Virus record (IMG/VR): IMGVR_UViG_3300018080_000184
Coordinates: 1 to 62,850 of that record
Reading direction: 5' to 3' (one strand)
From: a virus
Length of the DNA: 62,850 nt
Part shown: positions 16,301 through 25,548 of the stretch, piece after piece
Layout of the letters: the number at the start of each line of letters is the position of its first letter
Numbering within the stretch: the first letter of the stretch is position 1
The notes under the pieces: model-generated
Told to the model about the DNA's origin: nothing
Database searches by the model: none
What the model saw: the letters and a program-made list of their open reading frames with translations, nothing else
Translations under genes and position numbers: made by a program

Positions 16301-17126
16301 TCCGACCGGCGCGCTCACGCTGACAGAGACTGACGGCAGTGTGTGGGCGTCAAGCTACGATGTGCCAAACACACGTGGTCCCTACATCCACGTCAACCGC
16401 AGCGGCCGCCAGCGGATTAGCTCAACGGCCATGGCCGACCAAATGGATGATCTTGGGTATTACTATTTTGACGTGGAATGCATCAGTGAGGGTCATGGGG
16501 ATTTTTGGAACATTGAGGCTGAGCTCCAGGCCACAATAGCGGGGTATGATTCCGAAGGTTGGGAGATCAATACCGAAGATGAAAACACATCTTACTCTAT
16601 GGCAGAAGCTCCGTGGATTGCTATTTCACCTCGCATCCTTATCGTTGGCAACGAAGACGATCCTGGTAATTACCGGGAGCTGTCTGGAGACAATATCCAA
16701 ATTGCGTATGAAAGGGACCCGCTTGTAGAGCAAATCCACGATTACGTTCGCGACCCGCAGACGAGAGATGTTTGCCAGAATCCGCTGGTGCGCTCGCTCT
16801 TTCCGGTTTTTGTGCGTACCGCCATCACCTATACTGGCGGCAGCACCGAGGCCGACATTCGCGAAGATCTGACTGAACTCATCGAAGCTGTGCGCCCAGA
16901 GGATTCGTTGGCCGTGTCGAGTATGGTCAAGACCATTGAGGATACGGGAGCCAGCAAGGTGAACCTGCCCATCAGCCTGACAGGCATTGCGCACCAGAGC
17001 GATCGCACAATCTCGTTGGAGCGTTCGGAGGATGCGCTGTACGTGAGCCGGCTCGCTGCCCTGATACCAGACGATGCTGGCACCGATGCAGGCGCAAGCT
17101 ATCTCATTCTCACGCGCGTAATTTAG
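13356..17126 (+). CDS. Baseplate J-like (gp6-like) wedge protein, extended
   Basis: 1256 residues. The N-terminal ~270 residues resemble Baseplate_J/gp47: REGSAIADLFVKTHLVLLEP, then DEADALVANYFLSRRAG, then beta strands with FLPVETQSITAE and PGTAYNVASGEI. This protein joins wedges into the hexagonal baseplate of contractile tails. It is much longer than simple P2-type J proteins because of beta-rich inserts, including a hook-IN-like module at ~residue 850 (TLRINVGYGVETVTFSGTAL). The last ~120 residues (RPEDSLAVSSMVKTIEDTG) resemble the usual J C-terminus. It overlaps the convergent gene at 17123 by 4 bp. Confidence 0.7.
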   Translation: MSIENWTLYIQERLRAYDPEIDLNAGAPATVQIVDPIVNRLSPDPIETDPLKFILARLQQEYPEVYAREGSAIADLFVKTHLVLLEPYRREIRSIRDQLSLQYPDRLTADEADALVANYFLSRRAGDYARVRVRIYYQNPVSVNISTVNVAYTARGLRFLPVETQSITAEAMLFNVDGNLYYFDVNYIAERPGTAYNVASGEIAGVVGLTAATRATNLAKASPGTAEETTPAFIARAEESIGERSLTNVSGIVSQLFETYSELQTLQIIGFNDVEMQRDVLTGGNLGEILYFGADGATADDGDVDGYTTYFDVVSSIDFTATFGPVGTDISGYTLTAIFPTGPVDYRLSRVLGATRVSTSETGANRFPEPHAALDWMIRKSQILTLSGVPGGILFPDVGGTTLDVPDNEVHVGNCTDLYVRGGTPEDKALAVELVADQLALARREDARTTNGSPWITLQDLTDEEKATVVAGETSLVLEEGSDAGSYRILEISGAAPYQVRVSTNMTGPGVVTDISYVLVDDLDVDLLEPKEIRYVGDDLKTIAGQPILSTVSGLPDFTSVGVVDTDYVEILNGEDAGTYAIAVGGVAAAQITLQTNMTITASPLQYRIYRRQTGIDLPLLRVTSIERLDSTLEPTGEMIPYRHPIEALSRSFQNPGRGAKAGTAIEATSDDLTRDALNFDVVASSGLINYYQLGVREGDIVNILTSDNQGYYTVAEVGGHPSAVIADNELRVDRELAWPASGMEYAVGDPSYGSFRLRFVDPCTFSVTADEATFSVTDASGATLSFRPDPNLLDEFLPTASTVPTITLANGSGTVVPYSTDGGTNIDALRYGVQVGDRVEITRYPSIGSVDLAPGSINLDAKTLRINVGYGVETVTFSGTALSADEVISQLNAQLSRSVAVKYEDPVTYPGEYYAMLRGDHEIAIEDNSAAGAGDATAQVFGTDRSKFQPWLAGTFVGVQTSNDAPTGHGGYFLVDFLASYPTGALTLTETDGSVWASSYDVPNTRGPYIHVNRSGRQRISSTAMADQMDDLGYYYFDVECISEGHGDFWNIEAELQATIAGYDSEGWEINTEDENTSYSMAEAPWIAISPRILIVGNEDDPGNYRELSGDNIQIAYERDPLVEQIHDYVRDPQTRDVCQNPLVRSLFPVFVRTAITYTGGSTEADIREDLTELIEAVRPEDSLAVSSMVKTIEDTGASKVNLPISLTGIAHQSDRTISLERSEDALYVSRLAALIPDDAGTDAGASYLILTRVI

Positions 17127-17434
17127 TCGCCTTCCGGATCGAATATTGGCAACTGCGGCTCCAGGCGAGCAAGGTTTCCCATCTCCAGGACAAGCCGAGT
17201 GAAGGGCTCGAAGAGGCAGCCACAGTCGAGGCAGCGGCAATTTTTTCTTGGTATGGGTCGGTCCGAACGCAAAGCGTGTGCGACATCCAGTTCCGGACTG
17301 CAACTTCCACCGCAACGCGGACAGTACGCGTCATCGTAAATCGCCTGGTCTGCCTCGACGAGCTTGGTGAGTACGTCCTCCGCCCCCGCGAGAATATCGG
17401 CCAACGTGTCCCGTGCCATTTCCTTGAAAGTCAT
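17123..17434 (-). CDS. Zinc-ribbon protein, possibly from a leaderless message
   Basis: 103 residues from the ATG at 17434. Seven cysteines: CPRCGGSC (C38, C41, C45) and CRCLDCGC (C66, C68, C71, C73), consistent with one or two zinc sites. The N-terminal half is helical. No Shine-Dalgarno precedes the ATG; a TATACT box ends 8 nt upstream, so the transcript would have almost no leader. It sits alone on the minus strand between baseplate and tail-fibre genes, suggesting an independently controlled accessory or regulatory gene. Confidence 0.6.
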   Translation of the reverse strand: MTFKEMARDTLADILAGAEDVLTKLVEADQAIYDDAYCPRCGGSCSPELDVAHALRSDRPIPRKNCRCLDCGCLFEPFTRLVLEMGNLARLEPQLPIFDPEGD

Positions 17435-17439
17435 GGACT

Positions 17440-17450
17440 TATAGTATACT
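17440..17450. promoter_or_regulatory. Overlapping divergent -10 boxes (TATAGTATACT)
   Basis: The core AGTATACT (17443-17450) is palindromic. On the plus strand TATAGT or TATACT lies upstream of the gene at 17470, which also has a GAGGAGACAG ribosome-binding site. On the minus strand TATACT lies 8 nt before the ATG at 17434. Both directions may compete for one polymerase. Confidence 0.45.
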
Positions 17451-17469
17451 TGGGTGTCGAGGAGACAGA

Positions 17470-20199
17470 ATGCCTTTTCCAACTACTGATTGGCCGACGT
17501 CCTATGACCCCATCGAAGACCGTACGGATGCCGTTGATATTGTGGCGGCTGATGACTTCGATTATCAGGACAATCAAGTACGTCAACTGCAGTCGTGGTT
17601 GGGAACCACCGGCAAGCTCATTGGCGAGGATGTGGCAGGAGCCGGCCCATCGGGACTTGCCAGCCCGGAAGCCGACGGCGGCATTGCTCACACGCTGGCC
17701 GCTCGCAACGCGTTCACAACGGGCAAGCTCCTCAGCGCTGGTGATGCATTCGACGCCGTCTATGTCGAGAAATTATTTCTCTCTGCCGCTGGAAGACTTT
17801 GGGCGAAAGACGGCGTTGACATAAATGATTCTGAATTTCTTCGTATTCCGGTTGGCGGCACGCTTCCGGTGACCTTCGACTCCGGGCGGCTCTTTTACAA
17901 AACCGGGGCAAGCGAGGGACTGAAGGTTGCGGACGGGGCTGCCTGGGGCGATGTCGGTGGGGGTGGAGCGCAGGCGGAGCAGTACATTGTTGGCAACGCT
18001 CCTAATGGAGATACGGCTGCCATCTGCAACTATCTCGACACCGGGAATGGGGCGCAGCTCAAACAAGCGATCGACGATGCCAAGGACACTGGCGGCGAGG
18101 TCTATATTCGCCCGGGCGTCTACGATTTTTCGCAACCAGGCGGTCCCACAACCGTTGTTGAAGTTCGACGCTGCAAGGTTCGCGGCTCCTCGAATGTGTA
18201 CAGTCCCTCGCCTGGCGTGGAAATCCGAACGAGAACAGACACGACTCTGAGCTTGTTCTACGTCAACAACGCGCTGCTCTCCGATCTCAACATAACGGTG
18301 CAGACACCGACAGCTCCGTGCGTTGGAACGTACATTGTTCGGAACACTGGGATTTGCGAACGAGTGGTCGTCGATTTTTCGTCACCCTCATGGTCGCCTG
18401 GACAAATCTCTGATGGCGGCATCGATTCGGTGTTCTATCAGACAACGCCCATCGCTCAGCTCATTGACTGCAGCGTTGGTCGATCCGCATTCGCGCCCGC
18501 TTTCGACCCAACCGCGCCCGGCAACTACCTGGCATGCGTTCGAGCGGCACATACAGATTCCACTGACCCATCGTACGTGTACGGCGGACGCCTGCACGGG
18601 GGTGACTACGGCATTTATGTAGACGGCGCACGCGTCAACGTTCTCGACGTGAAGACGTACCGAGCCTCGCTAAACGCGGTGGCTGTGGTCGGGGCCGCCT
18701 GGGGACGGATTGCCGGCTCCCACTTGGCCACGCGCTTGACCCCACCGAGCAGCCACGGTGTGGTCATCGATGCTGCGTCATCACGATGGGATATTTCTGG
18801 CAACGTCTTTGGCGACATACGTACCGGTACCGACGCGCTCAATGTGGGCGGCAGCTACTGCACCATTCGAGGAAATCGATCGCTTTTCCGCGGCATCAAT
18901 CTCTTGGTGAGCAGTTCCAACAATATTCTGGTGGCCAACCGCATGCCCATTCCATTGGTCGATGCGGGCACGGGCAACCTTGATCTGGACGCAGGCATCG
19001 CTGGAGCAGACCCCAACGCCATTCATGTCAACGCCTCTGGAGAGATTGCTGGAGTTGCGGCGAAGACCACACCAATTGCCGGTGATCTGCTGGTCATTGA
19101 AGACTCGGGAGCCGCGAACGTCAAAAAGAGTCTGCAGATTGGGGATATTTCTCATACGCTGCTCGACGACATTGGATCGAATAGTCATAGCCAAATTGAT
19201 TCGCACCTTTCGAGCATTCTCAATCCGCATTCGGTGACGAAATCCCAAGTCAGTCTCGGGAATGTGACGGATGACGCGCAGCTCAAGCGTGCCGGAAATG
19301 ACTGGTCTGGCTTTGGAGAGATCACCTCTCCAGCGAGCGACGACATCCTGCTCATGGAGGATACGGACGACTCAGGGAACAAAAAGCGTGTGCAGATCAC
19401 CAATCTGCCGAGCACCGACTCGGACGCTATTCACGATAACGTCTCGGGAGAAATCTCGATCGTGACGGAGAAGACGGTTCCCGTCACGACTGATGTCCTG
19501 CTCATGGAAGACTCCGCCGCCACCTATGCCAAGAAGCGGGTGCAGATTGGAAACCTTCCGGGGTACGGAAGCGTGTCATATGGAGGACACGAAGAAGATA
19601 TTCCTCCTGGAGCACCTTCAGCGAAGGACGACGAGTTCGCGGGCGCCAGCCTCGATCCGAAATGGGTGTGGCTGAATTCCGGAGCTCCCGCCGGCGGCGG
19701 TGAGAGTTACGGGGTTGCGAATGGCCGTTTCTACGCAGTTCTTGATCCGGATACGCCGGCTTTCGGTGACCAGCACACAATGGCCCAAACCGTCCCGGCA
19801 CAGAATTTCGAGTTCTATGCGAAGGTGTCGTGTCAACGCTTCGTCAATTTTCATTCAGTCGGCATCGGTCTGTTCGCCACCTCGAAATACGCAAATATGT
19901 GGTTGGGGCACAGGGCTGCTTACGGCGAATTCACCGGCTTGGTTCAAGAGTACGACACCGGCTTCATCGACCACTACACCTGGCCCGTACCGAATGACTA
20001 CGGGATATTCAAGATCTTCCACAACATCACGACCAAGCTGACCAACTTTTCCTTTACGGTAGACGGCTTTACATACACGCAGCTGTTTTCAAAAACGCTC
20101 ACGTGGACACCGACACACTTCGGGATAGATATGCTTGCCTACAATGCGTCAGTGGGTATGGTCTGTAATGCATATTGGTTTCGCGTGAATTTGTTGTAG
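17470..20199 (+). CDS. Tail fibre/spike with beta-helix and C-terminal lectin-like domain
   Basis: 909 residues. Residues ~180-505 form short repeated strands with asparagine ladders (ALLSDLNITVQTP; NVGGSYCTIRGNRSLF), typical of right-handed beta-helix (pectate-lyase-like) depolymerases and spikes. Residues ~518-700 contain three copies of a shaft module (SGEIAGV...LLVIEDSG...QIGDI; ILLMEDTDDSGNKKRVQITNL; LLMEDSAATYAKKRVQIGNL). Residues ~718-909 look like a DUF1349/laminin-G-like jelly roll (EFAGASLDPKWVWLNSG). It likely binds or cleaves surface polysaccharide. No separate chaperone is evident. Confidence 0.7.
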   Translation: MPFPTTDWPTSYDPIEDRTDAVDIVAADDFDYQDNQVRQLQSWLGTTGKLIGEDVAGAGPSGLASPEADGGIAHTLAARNAFTTGKLLSAGDAFDAVYVEKLFLSAAGRLWAKDGVDINDSEFLRIPVGGTLPVTFDSGRLFYKTGASEGLKVADGAAWGDVGGGGAQAEQYIVGNAPNGDTAAICNYLDTGNGAQLKQAIDDAKDTGGEVYIRPGVYDFSQPGGPTTVVEVRRCKVRGSSNVYSPSPGVEIRTRTDTTLSLFYVNNALLSDLNITVQTPTAPCVGTYIVRNTGICERVVVDFSSPSWSPGQISDGGIDSVFYQTTPIAQLIDCSVGRSAFAPAFDPTAPGNYLACVRAAHTDSTDPSYVYGGRLHGGDYGIYVDGARVNVLDVKTYRASLNAVAVVGAAWGRIAGSHLATRLTPPSSHGVVIDAASSRWDISGNVFGDIRTGTDALNVGGSYCTIRGNRSLFRGINLLVSSSNNILVANRMPIPLVDAGTGNLDLDAGIAGADPNAIHVNASGEIAGVAAKTTPIAGDLLVIEDSGAANVKKSLQIGDISHTLLDDIGSNSHSQIDSHLSSILNPHSVTKSQVSLGNVTDDAQLKRAGNDWSGFGEITSPASDDILLMEDTDDSGNKKRVQITNLPSTDSDAIHDNVSGEISIVTEKTVPVTTDVLLMEDSAATYAKKRVQIGNLPGYGSVSYGGHEEDIPPGAPSAKDDEFAGASLDPKWVWLNSGAPAGGGESYGVANGRFYAVLDPDTPAFGDQHTMAQTVPAQNFEFYAKVSCQRFVNFHSVGIGLFATSKYANMWLGHRAAYGEFTGLVQEYDTGFIDHYTWPVPNDYGIFKIFHNITTKLTNFSFTVDGFTYTQLFSKTLTWTPTHFGIDMLAYNASVGMVCNAYWFRVNLL

Positions 20200-20214
20200 G
20201 AAGGTTGTGCGTCG

Positions 20215-23200
20215 ATGGCCACTTACGGATCGCTGCCTTACGGAATAATGACGTATGGAGTCGGAACGCTCCCGGTCTCGCCGTCGTTTGACCTTCTCGA
20301 TCTGTGCCACCCAACTGACGCAATGATGTTGACGCTGTTGTCCTACGCGGAGGTTACGCCGCAGCGCGCTGGGATTCCGTGGTCCTGGTTCAACGGCAGC
20401 AATGATTATTGCATGTTCAGTAATGACGAGGCCGATTCTGGCTTTCGTATCGACCGTGCAATTCCCAACGACACATTCACGATCCAGTTCAGCATTCTGC
20501 CGACGGACCTTCCCTACGATTTTTCTGACACCACGAAATCAAGATTTTTCGTGGCTGCCTTCAATCGTTTGGGAAAGATGATCGGTCTTCTCCTGTCGGA
20601 AATGGGCGGCATCGCGTTGGCTCAGCAGGGAGATGGAAGCTACTCGCCGCTTGTCGATTCCGCCGACGTTTTTGATGAGGGCCTCGACTACTACGTTTTT
20701 CGGATCACGGCCAGTCACACTACGGGTCGGGCGAATCTGTACGTCACGCGCAGGGAGGTCATCGCAGCTGGAGGTGAGCACGAGCTGCGGTACACGTTCA
20801 ACCTTCTCGATTGCCCTACGCATGAAACAGACAACCTGCGTGTGGAGGTTGTTGGCAGCGCCACCGACCCGGTAACAGTCTGTCTCGATTGCCTGCGGCT
20901 GAGCAGCAGCGAGCTCGTGCCGAACCGCCGGCCGGTTGCCGTCATCTCCTCCGACCAGGTGCAGTTGTCGGGTAGCTACGCCAGCTTCGATGGGCGGCCG
21001 AGCTACGATCCCGAAGCACAGCCTTTGGTGTACATGTGGTCAGTTACCGACGCGCCGCTCACGTCGACGAGCTGGCAGACGATTGAGGCCACGTCGCCAG
21101 CTGATGCAACTGGCTACACCAATGTGGTCGTGGGGAACCCAAACGACTTTGCCTACGTGGAGGTGGGTGACCTTGCGGTCACGGACGTGGGCCACTCGTT
21201 TGTGCTCTACGTGGCGGGTGACGGCAGCTACATCGTCACCATCAAGGACCTCTTTGCGGCGGGAATCACTGCCGAATACCGGTTCCTTTCGCAGAATGGC
21301 TGGGGCGGCGTCCGCAATCCATCGACCATCATTGAGGTGCTCGGCCGTCGCGCTACGCCACCGGCTCTTCCAAATGACGGGGACACGTATCTGGTCATTC
21401 CGGTAGCGGGCGGTTTGTGGACCGGCCAAGAGGGGGATCTGGCGACGTGGGACAGTGGTGGCGGTGTTTGGGTCTTCACTTCTCCGGCCGTCAACACCAT
21501 CATTTACGTGCTGGATGAGTACGAGACCTATCGGACGCAGGGTCTTGGCCTATGGTACCCAGATGAGCCTTCACCATGGGAGCTCGAGCACTACGAGGGG
21601 CGAATCAGCAGTGTGGGCGCCTTTCTTGGTGATGAGCTTGGGCTCTACACCATTGAGCTGCTCGTCAATGACGGGGAGATTACCAGCCTGCCAACCGAAG
21701 CTCTGCTCAACGTTCAGGAGACGAGCACGGCCTACGGCTACACGCCGGATCTGAGCTTCATTTGGAACTACCTGTCGGACTTTTGGGCAATCGTGGCCGG
21801 TACGGAAATGGTAGAGACCTTCTGGTCGTCCATTGCTCAGTTGTCCGCCAACGAGCTGCTGAAGTTGTGGCAGCACGATTATAGCAAGGCCGTCCCGGAC
21901 ATTCAGCGGACGTTCCAACGTCGTTGGTTGGACTACGATGTGTTCTATGGGGAGCCGAACTACGATGAGCTGCCCGCCACAGTCGAGAACACGTTGGATG
22001 CGGCGGGATACTCGGCTGCTCCCAACGTCACGGCACAGCGTGCGGATGGCAGCACTTTCGAGACGGAATACGCGTACGACCTTGGCGTCATCGTCTCTGG
22101 AGTAACGGACCAGCACTATCTGGTCATCGACGGAATCTGCCATAAAATTGTGCGAGTAGAGACAAATGCGGCCACGACGGTCTACACCAACACGGCCATC
22201 GCCGCTGGTGTCGGCCGGTCGAAGTATTGGATGATTCGACCGACCGTCACCTCGAGGGCGAGCAACTTTTCTGACCTTGCCGTTACAGCTGGCGACAGCG
22301 CCATCTTTGAGGTGCAGACGGCGGAGGGTGATACTTCAGAGCTGACTGCCTATGTGTGGGGCGCGCGGGGCGCAGTCCTGGCCTTCGACGACAGCCTCAT
22401 CAGTGGGTACCTCACCAGCTCTACGTATGTAGTTCTCTTTAAAGGCGTTGTCCGCCGCAGCGCCATGCTGGTCGATGATCTGGTCATGCGCATTCCTCGA
22501 TTGCAGGAGGTCATTGCACCGAGTCGTGTGGAGGGGGCGCCCGACCCGCTTCATGGAAACCTCGATTTTCTTGTAGAGACCGCGACGACTGTTCAGGGGC
22601 AGGAGCGGAACACGATTCAGTTCCTGAATTCCTGGTTCCCACGCGAGCTACGGGGATTGTCGGGGTACACGAATGCGGTAGACCGAGGGTACTTCTTTGA
22701 CAGCACCGCTGACTTTGTGACCACGTTTGGCGCCGATGCTGATCTTCGAGGATATGTTCTTGATGTTGGTGGCAACCGATACCGGCTGTTTCAGGTGATC
22801 GCTGCGGATCAGGTCGAGCTGTTCGATGAAGCTCTTGAGCTCAACCTGACGGGGCAGAGTTGGGAAATTCGGTCGCTGTCAGATGTTCCCGACACCCTTT
22901 GGGCCGAAGTGACGTTTCTTGATAATCGTCCCACTATCGAGGCCAATTTTGGTCGTCTGGTCGGGTTTACCCTCGACGCACTTGAGGAACGGACCGACAA
23001 TCTGGATTACCTCTCAGCGGTCCGGGGTCTCTGGTACTTCGCTTGGCATGGCCGGACACCGTACAACATTCGTGTCGCGTGTCAGATCGTGTTGGGGCTG
23101 CCATTTGCTGAAGTAGCGGGAACAATTACTGATATTCGTGATCCGTTTGATGCCACGCGATCCAGAATACTCGTGCAAGACGCGAACATCACGACGACAA

Positions 23201-24444
23201 CTCGCTCCTACTTTTTTCCAACCTCACTTGGAGTTGCCATCAATCCCGCAACTGACGCTCCGTACACCATTGGAGATGGCGTGGAACAGTTTGCTCCGCT
23301 GTCTCGAGGAGTTGACGTCGTTGACTACATCAGCGATCCGGACTGGTGGGCGGTCTACGCCGGCTCAGGAGATTTTTGGGAGCCGCAGAAAGTCAGCACA
23401 TTTGGCGTGCTCATTGACGCCGATGCTTTTGATCTGGTGAACCTCATTTTTTTGGTGGACTACATTAAAAAGTACAAGCCACCCTACCTCTTTCCGTTCT
23501 TCTCTGTGGTGAAGACCCTTGATGACACAGTCGACATCGACGATGCGCTGGTGTTGGGCCCGGCTGTGCCTGCCGTCGGCTACGCGTACCCATCAGCCTG
23601 GCCGGCCTACGACATTCCGCCCGGTTGGGCTGACTCGCCTCACGAGGTTGCTCGCAGTGGGACACCGACGATACCGCCTGACCACGACACGCGGTGGGGT
23701 GGGCTGCATCTCTACGATGTGCCCGGCAAGCTTCCAGACGGTTGGTCCGGCGCATGGCCGTCTGGAGCTCCGGGCACCCATGCGCCAACCAGGTCAGAGG
23801 GCAGTTTCCGGGTTGACGACACCGATGAGAGCGGCCACTGCATACACAAAGTCGACGCGCAGTTGGACGCCGTGAACGTGCTGCTCGATGCCGACTGTGA
23901 GGATGGCATCAACCCGGGTGGTCCCGGTAGTCCGTGGGGACTCGTCACTCCTGGTGGTCTGCCGCTGACTGCTGTCAAGAGCGCGCTGCAATTTGTCAGC
24001 CCAACAAACAGCATCCACATCATCTCGGCGGGCGCCGGATATGGTGTCTACCAGGACTACCCGGCGCTTGTGGCCGAAGGCTGGCAGGTAGCGGTTCGTG
24101 GAAAGGTCTACGTGCTCAACGGCGCGGCGCACTTTCGCATCATTGACCAAGACGGCGCGACAGTGTTGGCCGAGCTCAAGAAGTCGTATCCAGCAGGGGC
24201 TTGGCTGGATTTCACCATTCACGCCTGGGAGGTCAGTGGCACGGCAGCGCCATTGCAATTCCAAATCCTTACCGGCCCAGGTGGCGGTAATTTTTTTGTC
24301 GATGATTTGGAAGCCTATTCTGTGTTGATGCCGTGGGATCAATGGGGCGTCGACCGTGTGTATTATGGGCGCACCGGAGGCTATACTGTCGGGGGACTCC
24401 CGGACGAATATTGGAATTTCTGGCTACACGCATCGTTGCCGTAG
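20215..24444 (+). CDS. Very large tail/baseplate protein with PKD-like and carbohydrate-binding-like domains
   Basis: 1409 residues. Residues ~1-230 form a lectin-like beta sandwich (GFRIDRAIPNDTFTIQFSIL). Residues ~237-300 match a PKD/Ig-like repeat (NRRPVAVISSDQVQLSGSYA then SYDPEAQPLVYMWSV). A helical middle (~515-600, FIWNYLSDFWAIVAGTEMVE) may anchor it to the baseplate. Residues ~1225-1365 resemble a carbohydrate-binding module (LLDADCEDGINPGGPGSPWG). The size and mosaic architecture suggest a peripheral baseplate or tail-tip protein that carries receptor-binding domains. Confidence 0.6.
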   Translation: MATYGSLPYGIMTYGVGTLPVSPSFDLLDLCHPTDAMMLTLLSYAEVTPQRAGIPWSWFNGSNDYCMFSNDEADSGFRIDRAIPNDTFTIQFSILPTDLPYDFSDTTKSRFFVAAFNRLGKMIGLLLSEMGGIALAQQGDGSYSPLVDSADVFDEGLDYYVFRITASHTTGRANLYVTRREVIAAGGEHELRYTFNLLDCPTHETDNLRVEVVGSATDPVTVCLDCLRLSSSELVPNRRPVAVISSDQVQLSGSYASFDGRPSYDPEAQPLVYMWSVTDAPLTSTSWQTIEATSPADATGYTNVVVGNPNDFAYVEVGDLAVTDVGHSFVLYVAGDGSYIVTIKDLFAAGITAEYRFLSQNGWGGVRNPSTIIEVLGRRATPPALPNDGDTYLVIPVAGGLWTGQEGDLATWDSGGGVWVFTSPAVNTIIYVLDEYETYRTQGLGLWYPDEPSPWELEHYEGRISSVGAFLGDELGLYTIELLVNDGEITSLPTEALLNVQETSTAYGYTPDLSFIWNYLSDFWAIVAGTEMVETFWSSIAQLSANELLKLWQHDYSKAVPDIQRTFQRRWLDYDVFYGEPNYDELPATVENTLDAAGYSAAPNVTAQRADGSTFETEYAYDLGVIVSGVTDQHYLVIDGICHKIVRVETNAATTVYTNTAIAAGVGRSKYWMIRPTVTSRASNFSDLAVTAGDSAIFEVQTAEGDTSELTAYVWGARGAVLAFDDSLISGYLTSSTYVVLFKGVVRRSAMLVDDLVMRIPRLQEVIAPSRVEGAPDPLHGNLDFLVETATTVQGQERNTIQFLNSWFPRELRGLSGYTNAVDRGYFFDSTADFVTTFGADADLRGYVLDVGGNRYRLFQVIAADQVELFDEALELNLTGQSWEIRSLSDVPDTLWAEVTFLDNRPTIEANFGRLVGFTLDALEERTDNLDYLSAVRGLWYFAWHGRTPYNIRVACQIVLGLPFAEVAGTITDIRDPFDATRSRILVQDANITTTTRSYFFPTSLGVAINPATDAPYTIGDGVEQFAPLSRGVDVVDYISDPDWWAVYAGSGDFWEPQKVSTFGVLIDADAFDLVNLIFLVDYIKKYKPPYLFPFFSVVKTLDDTVDIDDALVLGPAVPAVGYAYPSAWPAYDIPPGWADSPHEVARSGTPTIPPDHDTRWGGLHLYDVPGKLPDGWSGAWPSGAPGTHAPTRSEGSFRVDDTDESGHCIHKVDAQLDAVNVLLDADCEDGINPGGPGSPWGLVTPGGLPLTAVKSALQFVSPTNSIHIISAGAGYGVYQDYPALVAEGWQVAVRGKVYVLNGAAHFRIIDQDGATVLAELKKSYPAGAWLDFTIHAWEVSGTAAPLQFQILTGPGGGNFFVDDLEAYSVLMPWDQWGVDRVYYGRTGGYTVGGLPDEYWNFWLHASLP

Positions 24445-24452
24445 GAGCGTTG

Positions 24453-24767
24453 ATGCCGTTCATACCAAAAGTCGATGACCACGCGTATCTTTTTCCAGTC
24501 GACGCATCGAGTGTCGAGGATGACACCATCATCCTTTCGGGACCCGCGACTGGAACTCCACCGGCGTCGTGGTCCAACCCCACGACAAACGATGCGTGGC
24601 ATCCAGCCATCGCTGACTTAGGGACGCCAGTGAACGAGTGGAAGAACGGCACGGGCCACACTGGTTATGGAACGGGCGCCGCACCAAATGGCAGTTGGAA
24701 AGTCGACATTCCGCTCCCGGATGGGTGGTACACGCGTGTTACGCGAAGGGATAAGCTCAAGCCATGA
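24453..24767 (+). CDS. Hypothetical tail-region protein (104 aa)
   Basis: Start MPFIPKVDDHAYLFP is chosen for the AGGAG 7 nt upstream; the frame open to 24333 overlaps the previous gene. Beta-rich with Gly/Trp/Pro (SWSNPTTNDAWHPAIADLG). No family recognised. Its stop overlaps the next start (ATGA), and it is surrounded by fibre genes. Confidence 0.6.
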   Translation: MPFIPKVDDHAYLFPVDASSVEDDTIILSGPATGTPPASWSNPTTNDAWHPAIADLGTPVNEWKNGTGHTGYGTGAAPNGSWKVDIPLPDGWYTRVTRRDKLKP

Positions 24768-25537
24768 AAAAACCTCCTGGACCCAAGACAGTCGGTTTTC
24801 GCGATGACATTCGTGTCAGTGAGAGTCTCGGCCTCACGCTTCGAGATCCTGGCGGGAATATTGTCGGTGCTCGAGGGAAGGGAGGAGGGGGAGGGGGTGC
24901 ACCTCCGGTAAAAATCTTCTCCAACGTCCGTTTGCGGCTGAAGGATGAGAAGGGGCGCGTTGTCGAAGAACGGGAGAGCCACAACATCTTCTTGGATTAT
25001 GGCCGCGACTGGCTGGCGCAACTATGCTCCTTGGACGCCGGCTACCTTCCCTTTCGTAGTGATCGCGTCCGTTACATGGCTTTTGGAATTGGTGGCACAA
25101 GTCAGCTGGTACCCTCCAACACCATTCGGGTCACATACCCAGGCTACCCGGATCAGTGGGTTGCGGGCTCGGGAGGTGCGGGTGATCCCGTCCAAACCGA
25201 TACGGACCCAACCATCACGGCGCTTGAGTGGCCAGTTGAGGTGACGTCGGGAATCTACTACGACGACGTTTCGGCCCCAGCCACATTTCCGGGAACGGGC
25301 ATTGTCCGTTTTACTGGGGTGCTTGGCATCAATGAAGTCAGCTTCGGCACGTACACGAGCGTGCCGCTGTCTGAGATCGGGCTTTTCACCGAAGGTGTTC
25401 CAGATCTGGCGCAGCCACCTATCGTGGCGGGAACATTGCCCGCCGAAAAGTTCATGGTGGCGTACAACACATTCGATACCCTCTCCAAAACGACCGCGTT
25501 TGTGCTGCAAGCTGATTGGGAGCTGCGCTACGCGTAA
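24764..25537 (+). CDS. Tail-region structural protein with poly-glycine hinge
   Basis: 257 residues. The N-terminal ~38 residues are joined by GKGGGGGGAPP, encoded by a long G-rich run (near 24880-24900), to a beta-rich body (VKIFSNVRLRLKDEKGRVVE; RVRYMAFGIGGTSQL; SEIGLFTEG). The body resembles small phage tail-associated proteins that connect fibres. The hinge suggests two separately folded parts. The G-run could be prone to slippage, but it encodes an in-frame Gly tract here. Confidence 0.6.
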   Translation: MKKPPGPKTVGFRDDIRVSESLGLTLRDPGGNIVGARGKGGGGGGAPPVKIFSNVRLRLKDEKGRVVEERESHNIFLDYGRDWLAQLCSLDAGYLPFRSDRVRYMAFGIGGTSQLVPSNTIRVTYPGYPDQWVAGSGGAGDPVQTDTDPTITALEWPVEVTSGIYYDDVSAPATFPGTGIVRFTGVLGINEVSFGTYTSVPLSEIGLFTEGVPDLAQPPIVAGTLPAEKFMVAYNTFDTLSKTTAFVLQADWELRYA

Positions 25538-25548
25538 GGAGTGATCTG